Below are positions 42,658 through 47,020 of a stretch of 47,020 nt of DNA, piece after piece. Source of the DNA: Aquiluna sp. (GTDB lineage Bacteria; Actinomycetota; Actinomycetes; Actinomycetales; Microbacteriaceae); NCBI GenBank assembly GCA_028095925.1, contig JAOHCW010000009.1:1-47020 (forward strand), read 5' to 3'. How positions within the stretch are numbered: position 1 is the stretch's first letter; each line of letters opens with the position of its first letter. Under the pieces are notes generated by a model that saw only the letters and a program-made list of their open reading frames with translations, was not told where the DNA came from and ran no database searches. A program made the translations under genes and the position numbers.

Positions 42658-43818
42658 TTACGCCCCAGCTTTCTCTAGCTCTGCCTCGATCGCTGAGATC
42701 AGGCGCTGCTCAATCGACTCGATGCCGATCTTCTGAATTACCTCACTGAGGAATCCGCGAACAACCAGCTTCTTTGCCTGATCCTCATCAATACCGCGAG
42801 ACATTAGGTAGAAAAGCTGCTCGTCGTCGAAGCGTCCGGAAGCACTTGCGTGTCCGGCACCTTCGATTTTTCCGGTCTCGATTTCGAGGTTAGGAACCGA
42901 GTCTGCCCGTGCACCGTCGGTCAAAAGCAGATTGCGATTGAGCTCGTAGGTTGAGGTCCCCACGGCAGATTCACGAATCAGCACGTCCCCGACCCAGACA
43001 GTGTGAGCACCGGCTCCCTGAAGCGCTCCCTTGTAGGCAACGTTTGAGACGCAGTTCTCGGCAATGTGGTCAACGTAGGGACGGTGCTCAAAGTAGTTGC
43101 CGCTACCAGCAAGGTAGACGCCATACATGTTCACCTCGGCACCTGCCGAGCTAAGCGAAACCGCTGGAACCACTCGAACAAGATCGCCACCCATGGTGAC
43201 AACAACATGCTTGAGGCTGCTATCGCGACCTAGCTTCGAGAACTGAGTTGAGACGTGGGTGGACCCGCTCTCCCACTCCTGCAGGGTGACAAAGTTCAAT
43301 TGAGCACCATCGCCGAGGACAATCTCGACGTTCTCCCCCAGCACACCCTGTCCCAGGTGGTCAAGGGCAATTGTGGCCTTGGCGTGGTTTCCCACCGAAA
43401 CAACTACGTGAAGAGCATTAGCCTCGGCCGTATTAGCAGCAATCTTCACAAAAGAGGCATCGGTAGTCTCTGACTCAGCTTCAACCTCAATAACCAGGGT
43501 CTTTGAGGCATTGGTCCAAGCCGCAGCGGCCACTCTCTCCTCGGGAAGACCAGCAGAACCAACCAGTGGATCGGTGGAGTCAACCCAGCGCATGCTGGTT
43601 CCGCTCGCAAGTTCGGCAGTTACCTCAGACTCTGAGAGCTCTCCCATAACCTCTTTGTCGAGTCCACGGAGTTTGTCAAGCGGTACATAGCGCCATATCT
43701 CCTGACGATTGGAGATTTCAGGGAAGTCGCTGACGCTGGTGGACCTAGGTCGCTCGCTTCTAGTTTGGATGGGCACGTTGCCGTGCGAATGGGCCTCTAG
43801 GCCGTGCTGTGCCGCCAC
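42658..43818 (-). CDS. sufD: Fe-S cluster assembly protein SufD
   Basis: SufD is the SufB paralogue in the SufBC2D scaffold. The 386-residue protein has the beta-helical core (VVSVGNHAKATIALDH, GDGAQLNFVTLQEWESGSTHV) and C-terminal SASGRFDDEQLFYLMSRGID signature. The conserved late His corresponds to HASASGRF. The GTG start shares a base with the sufB stop (TAGTG). Shortened N-terminus compared with E. coli SufD, as in other Actinobacteria. Confidence 0.95.
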   Translation of the reverse strand: MAAQHGLEAHSHGNVPIQTRSERPRSTSVSDFPEISNRQEIWRYVPLDKLRGLDKEVMGELSESEVTAELASGTSMRWVDSTDPLVGSAGLPEERVAAAAWTNASKTLVIEVEAESETTDASFVKIAANTAEANALHVVVSVGNHAKATIALDHLGQGVLGENVEIVLGDGAQLNFVTLQEWESGSTHVSTQFSKLGRDSSLKHVVVTMGGDLVRVVPAVSLSSAGAEVNMYGVYLAGSGNYFEHRPYVDHIAENCVSNVAYKGALQGAGAHTVWVGDVLIRESAVGTSTYELNRNLLLTDGARADSVPNLEIETGKIEGAGHASASGRFDDEQLFYLMSRGIDEDQAKKLVVRGFLSEVIQKIGIESIEQRLISAIEAELEKAGA

Positions 43819-45236
43819 TATCCAACAGCCCCTTCCATCTGCATTTCGATGAGCTTGTTTAGTTCTAGGGCGTACTCCATTGGAAGTTCCTTAGCGATTG
43901 GCTCGATGAACCCTCGGACAATCATTGCCATGGCCTCGTCCTCTTCGATACCTCTGGACTGAAGGTAGAAAAGTTGTTCCGCGCTTATTTGGGAGACAGT
44001 TGCCTCGTGACCCATGGAAACGTCATCTTCGCGAATATCGTTTGCTGGATAGGTGTCCGAGCGTGAAATCGTGTCGACCAATAGGGCGTCGCAGCGCACG
44101 GTGTTGGCTGAGTGATGGGCACCTGGGTTGACCCGAATCTCGCCGCGGTAGGAGGTGCGACCACCGCCTCTCGCGATTGACTTGGAGACGATCGAGCTAG
44201 TGGTGTAGGGAGCCAGGTGAATCATCTTTGCTCCGGCATCCTGGTGCTGCCCCTCGCCGGCAAAGGCTACGGAAAGAGTTTCGCCGCGAGCGTGCTCGCC
44301 AGCCAGAATCACCGATGGGTACTTCATGGTGACCTTGGATCCGATGTTGCCATCAATCCACTCCATGGTGGCGCCCTCATGGGCAATGGCTCGCTTGGTC
44401 ACGAGGTTGTAGACATTGTTAGACCAGTTCTGGATTGTGGTGTAGCGGACTCTCGCATTTTTCTTCACGATGATCTCCACAACAGCGCTGTGAAGCGAGT
44501 CGGACTGGTAGATCGGAGCGGTGCAACCTTCGATGTAGTGAACATAGGAGTCCTCGTCGGCAATGATGAGCGTCCGCTCAAACTGCCCCATGTTCTCTGT
44601 GTTAATTCTGAAGTAGGCCTGCAGCGGAATCTCTACCTTGACGCCCTTTGGAACGTAGACGAAGGATCCACCTGACCAAACAGCGGTGTTGAGCGCGGCA
44701 AACTTGTTGTCTCCAGCAGGAATAACGGTGCCGAAGTACTCCTCAAAAATCTCCGGGTGCTCTTTCAAAGCAGTGTCGGTGTCAAGGAAGATGACGCCCT
44801 GCTCCTCCAGGTCCTCACGGATTTGGTGATAGACCACCTCAGACTCATACTGTGCCGCAACGCCGGCAACCAGACGCTGACGCTCTGCCTCCGGTATCCC
44901 GAGTCGTTCGTAGGTGTTACGAATGTCCTCGGGCAAATCTTCCCAGCTCTGCGCCTGACGCTCAGTCGAGCGCACGAAGTACTTGATGTTGTCAAAGTCG
45001 ATACCGCTGAGGTCTGAACCCCAGGTCGGCATTGGCTTCTTGCCAAAAAAGTCATATCCCTTGAGCCTGCGCTCCAGCATCCACTCAGGCTCCTCCTTGC
45101 GCGATGAAATGTCGCGTACCACCTCGTCGTTGATGCCCCTGCGGGCACTTTCCCCTGCAGTGTCGGAGTCGGACCAACCGAACTCGTAGTTACCTAGATC
45201 GTCGAGTTCTGGCCGATCGATGATTTTTTCTGACAT
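43818..45236 (-). CDS. sufB: Fe-S cluster assembly protein SufB
   Basis: SufB is the main scaffold on which [Fe-S] clusters are built. The 472-residue protein carries [21 protein letters not shown], the [19 protein letters not shown] [18 protein letters not shown] with the key Cys, and [24 protein letters not shown] at 45236 has a perfect AGGAGG; the upstream ATG six codons earlier is less likely. It leads the operon sufB-sufD-ferredoxin-sufC-sufT. No sufR regulator and no sufS/sufU are in this cluster. Confidence 0.97.
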   Translation of the reverse strand: MSEKIIDRPELDDLGNYEFGWSDSDTAGESARRGINDEVVRDISSRKEEPEWMLERRLKGYDFFGKKPMPTWGSDLSGIDFDNIKYFVRSTERQAQSWEDLPEDIRNTYERLGIPEAERQRLVAGVAAQYESEVVYHQIREDLEEQGVIFLDTDTALKEHPEIFEEYFGTVIPAGDNKFAALNTAVWSGGSFVYVPKGVKVEIPLQAYFRINTENMGQFERTLIIADEDSYVHYIEGCTAPIYQSDSLHSAVVEIIVKKNARVRYTTIQNWSNNVYNLVTKRAIAHEGATMEWIDGNIGSKVTMKYPSVILAGEHARGETLSVAFAGEGQHQDAGAKMIHLAPYTTSSIVSKSIARGGGRTSYRGEIRVNPGAHHSANTVRCDALLVDTISRSDTYPANDIREDDVSMGHEATVSQISAEQLFYLQSRGIEEDEAMAMIVRGFIEPIAKELPMEYALELNKLIEMQMEGAVG

Positions 45237-45275
45237 GAAACCTCCTGGGTTCAATCAATACAACTCGCGCAGAGC

Positions 45276-45307
45276 CCTGCTATTCCGGAATAAAGCAGAA
45301 CAGCAGG
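45276..45307. promoter_or_regulatory. Nested dyads in the sufB/ctaA divergent intergenic region
   Basis: A perfect 12-bp palindrome TATTCCGGAATA (45281-45292) sits inside CCTGCT (45276-45281) and AGCAGG (45302-45307). The 136-bp gap also holds TTGTTC-N17-TAAATC (45309-45337) as a possible rightward promoter. The dyad could be an operator for sufB or ctaA, or a leader hairpin of sufB. No gene fits in the gap. Confidence 0.35.
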
Positions 45308-45372
45308 CTTGTTCTGAGTGAGGTAATAGGCTAAATCAGATAGCTTTCAAAAACTAGTAAGGCATACCTAAG

Positions 45373-45732
45373 TTGAGCTCAGTTCTGGTACCGGTTAGAA
45401 ACCTGTGGTTTGAGCGCCTGACCTCACCCAAAAGGCTGCGGCTCTTCGTCTGGCTCTCGCTTGCCACCCAGATCCTGATTGTTGTGACCGGAGGGCTGGT
45501 TAGGCTCACGGGTTCAGGGCTTGGCTGCCCAACCTGGCCCAAGTGCACAGACGAATCGCTGGTCAGCACTTCCGAAATGGGCATTCACGGCGTCATTGAG
45601 TTTGGCAATCGGCTTTTGACCTTTGTGCTCTTGATTGTTGCCCTGCTTACTTTTTCCACGATCATTCGTGCCCTGTTATGCATCCAGCCGGTTTGCACCA
45701 GCTGGCGCATAGCCGCGTCGATAATTGGATAG
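45373..45732 (+). CDS. ctaA: Heme A synthase CtaA (COX15), 5' fragment only
   Basis: CtaA oxidises heme O to heme A for the aa3 oxidase and is normally about 300 residues with eight helices. Here only about 95 residues are CtaA-like: helix 1 (LRLFVWLSLATQILIVVTGGLVRLTGSGLGCPTWPKC) and helix 2 (IHGVIEFGNRLLTFVLLIVALLTF). From about 45657 on, the plus strand becomes the antisense of the photolyase gene, so the last 25 codons are an artefact of the junction. The C-terminal part is at 46631-47020 on the other strand. It starts with TTG, with no clear ribosome-binding site. Confidence 0.85.
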   Translation: MSSVLVPVRNLWFERLTSPKRLRLFVWLSLATQILIVVTGGLVRLTGSGLGCPTWPKCTDESLVSTSEMGIHGVIEFGNRLLTFVLLIVALLTFSTIIRALLCIQPVCTSWRIAASIIG

Positions 45733-46634
45733 CCGGTCATCCCGCTCTTCCAAGACTGAAGCTTCTCAGAATGCTCCTCAGGATCGTCAAAGCGCATCTT
45801 CGCAAAGCGCGGCTCGAGGTAATCATGCAGAGTGTGGGGGTTGTGGAATAGGACATCCGCATAAAACTCTCGCCAGGCTATTTCCTTGCGGAAAACCTCT
45901 TCACCCTCGCCTTTACCAAGTTCTGCGAGGAGTGTCCTTGGGTGTATCTCGCCGTGGGCCAGAGCGTGAGACAGATGCGAGGTTCCTGAGATGTCGCACC
46001 TATTGCGATCCTCGTGGTATCGGGATACTCGCTCTCTAAAACGCTCAAAGGTGGCAAGCGCATGGGCCTCACCTGCCTTTACCGAAAATGGCGGGTTGCC
46101 AGTTGGCTCAAACCACTGCGACAGTTTTGCAGGAGCCCAGTTGACGCTGGCTGTGTCTAGAGAAACAGGAGAGTCCCAGCCGTTTAGGTACCAGCGCTTA
46201 AAGAAGGGCGTGTACACCTTCAAGGGCGAGCCGTCGTCCTTCCTAATGGTTCCAGGAGTGACGGCGTAATAGCTATCAACCAGCTCTAGCTCCACCCCTA
46301 ACAAAGCAAGCTCTTGGGAGACCTCCTCCTGGACCGCAATGCCAGAGGTGTCGAATCCTCTTGTTGCGAAGACCTTTTCAATCTCGTGGTCTTTGCAATA
46401 GGAGGCGATGGCTTCGGCTGAATTACCGAGGGCCGGGTTCAATCCGCCTGGCAGTGAAGCATCGAGGCTTCTTGCAGACGCCAGAATGCTGTGCTGTCTA
46501 AGCGGCGAGCGACTTGGCAGCCACTGCGGAAACACAAAGAGACTGTGTAGCTCGCTCGAAGCCTCTGCTGCGACCTTTAGTGCAAGGTTGTCCTGAATTC
46601 TCCGGTCACGACGAAACCAAAAAAGAGTCTTCAA
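45585..46634 (-). CDS. phr: Deoxyribodipyrimidine photolyase, 3' end truncated by a junction
   Basis: A DNA photolyase repairs UV-induced cyclobutane dimers with FADH and light. The N-terminal antenna domain (FWFRRDRRIQDNLAL) and much of the FAD domain (FRKEIAWREFYADVLFHNP, GYPIIDAAMRQLVQTGWMHNRARMIV) are present, 326 residues to base 45657. The usual continuation (ASFLTKD.. and the last ~140 residues with Trp and FAD contacts) is missing. The final 23 codons to 45585 are the reverse of ctaA. TTG start overlaps the upstream ctaA stop (TTGA). As it stands it cannot bind FAD normally. Confidence 0.88.
   Translation of the reverse strand: MKTLFWFRRDRRIQDNLALKVAAEASSELHSLFVFPQWLPSRSPLRQHSILASARSLDASLPGGLNPALGNSAEAIASYCKDHEIEKVFATRGFDTSGIAVQEEVSQELALLGVELELVDSYYAVTPGTIRKDDGSPLKVYTPFFKRWYLNGWDSPVSLDTASVNWAPAKLSQWFEPTGNPPFSVKAGEAHALATFERFRERVSRYHEDRNRCDISGTSHLSHALAHGEIHPRTLLAELGKGEGEEVFRKEIAWREFYADVLFHNPHTLHDYLEPRFAKMRFDDPEEHSEKLQSWKSGMTGYPIIDAAMRQLVQTGWMHNRARMIVEKVSRATIKSTKVKSRLPNSMTP
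45657..45670. repeat. Dyad CACGA-TCAT-TCGTG at the ctaA/phr junction
   Basis: Perfect 5-bp arms around a 4-bp loop lie exactly where CtaA-like and photolyase-like coding sequence meet. Such a dyad can act as a recombination or template-switch site. It also encodes photolyase residues A-R-M-I-V on the minus strand, so it may be native to phr. Confidence 0.5.
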
Positions 46635-47020
46635 CGACTCCTCGCAAGAGCTAGGTATTGGAAGGTCAACATGGAGCTAAGCACTGCCGCACCAAGCATG
46701 TGAAGGGCAACCAGGTACTCAGGAACTCCCATTCTTGCCTGTGCAACGCCAACTAAGGCCTGCAGGATTGTCACACCTAGCAGCAGCATCAGAGATCTGG
46801 TGGCAAGGTTTGCAATGGAGAAACCCGTGTGCCTGGTCTGCAGGAAGAGCTGCGAGGCAATCAGTCCCAACATCAGGTAGCCGGGATAGCTGTGGTAGTG
46901 CTGCCAAATCTCAAGATCGAGGCCATTTCTCGGCGTGAGAGCGTCTCCGGCATGAGGGCCTGCTCCGGTAACCAATACCCCAACAACGATTGCGACGGCC
47001 CCCACAACAATTGTTGGGAC
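46631..47020 (-). CDS. ctaA: Heme A synthase CtaA (COX15), 3' fragment, runs off window
   Basis: The frame is open to the window edge and gives 129 C-terminal CtaA residues. Four membrane helices are present. The conserved late histidines are in QHYHSYPGYLML and VALHMLGAAVL, the second-pair heme ligands of the family. Upstream the segment ATRSLMLLLGVTILQALVGVAQ is a typical helix 7. The stop overlaps the photolyase TTG start by 4 bp, so the two genes were a coupled pair. Together with the 5' fragment at 45373, about 80-90 middle residues remain unseen. Confidence 0.88.
   Translation of the reverse strand, partial: VPTIVVGAVAIVVGVLVTGAGPHAGDALTPRNGLDLEIWQHYHSYPGYLMLGLIASQLFLQTRHTGFSIANLATRSLMLLLGVTILQALVGVAQARMGVPEYLVALHMLGAAVLSSMLTFQYLALARSR

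Noticed and set aside
45585..45656. C-terminal tail of the photolyase ORF (23 codons) as genuine protein sequence
   Set aside because: It is the antisense of CtaA helix 2 codons and has none of the photolyase continuation; it belongs to the junction, not to the gene.
1..47020. CRISPR arrays, insertion sequences, prophage, integrons, toxin-antitoxin or defence islands
   Set aside because: I found no regular repeats, transposase, integrase, phage or restriction-modification genes; nearly all genes are core functions in typical actinobacterial order.

Overview
The window looks like ordinary housekeeping chromosome from a small-genome, high-GC Gram-positive (Actinobacteria). Gene content and order best match Microbacteriaceae, perhaps a freshwater Luna-type relative of Rhodoluna/Aquiluna; this is inferred because no 16S gene is present. 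Supporting markers are RbpA, PafBC, actinobacterial QcrCAB with CtaF, InhA-like FabI, GT4-type GlgA, DUF3043 and DUF3099 proteins, a separate Lnt/Ppm1 pair and moderate GC. Coding density is very high. I see no prophage, insertion sequence, CRISPR array or toxin-antitoxin module.

Layout: 3-2190, end of hisD, then nrdR and pyrD (1-bp overlaps). 2177-3736, an aldo/keto reductase and a DUF3043 membrane protein. 3772-5543, an M20 peptidase and an A-type Fe-S carrier. 5621-8582, ctaC-ctaD-ctaF; 8662-9033, tmRNA; 9088-9642, a GNAT protein; 9692-13774 (minus), ctaE-qcrC-qcrA-qcrB. Together the latter encode the cytochrome bc1-aa3 supercomplex. 13879-16900, trpD, a YczE-like membrane protein, a glycerophosphodiesterase and rbpA. 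16890-27368 is a run of eleven minus-strand genes: HAD phosphatase, trmI, FKBP lipoprotein, pafB, pafC, small membrane protein, tatA, tatC, Ski2-like helicase, lnt, ppm1. 27427-33830: PAC2 protein, uppP, tRNA-Leu(GAG), sirtuin, histidine phosphatase, GT4 glycosyltransferase, alpha/beta hydrolase, DEDDh exonuclease, ribosomal protein L31B. 33902-37168: ABC ATPase and divergent glgA/glgC. 37165-41242: serB, fabI, fabG, DUF3099, a Cys-rich small protein, SURF1 and bioY. 41239-45236 (minus): sufB-sufD-Rieske ferredoxin-sufC-sufT.

The right end (45373-47020) is anomalous. The 5' third of ctaA (heme A synthase) runs rightward and stops abruptly at about 45657. There it joins, head-on, a photolyase gene lacking its 3' third. 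Beyond that, also leftward, lies the 3' part of ctaA, which overlaps the photolyase start by 4 bp. One inversion, or a fold-back chimera at a sequence end, inside an ancestral ctaA-phr pair explains all of this.

Three other patterns stand out. Thirteen genes have a TANNNT box 6-7 bp before the start codon and no Shine-Dalgarno, which points to leaderless transcripts. Seven of nine convergent gene pairs overlap at their 3' ends, four of them by exactly 4 bp with interlocked stop codons. The Pup-proteasome genes that usually lie between trmI and pafBC in Actinobacteria are absent. The longest stretch without a gene is the 135-bp trpD/yczE gap, so no gene-free stretch exceeds 300 bp.
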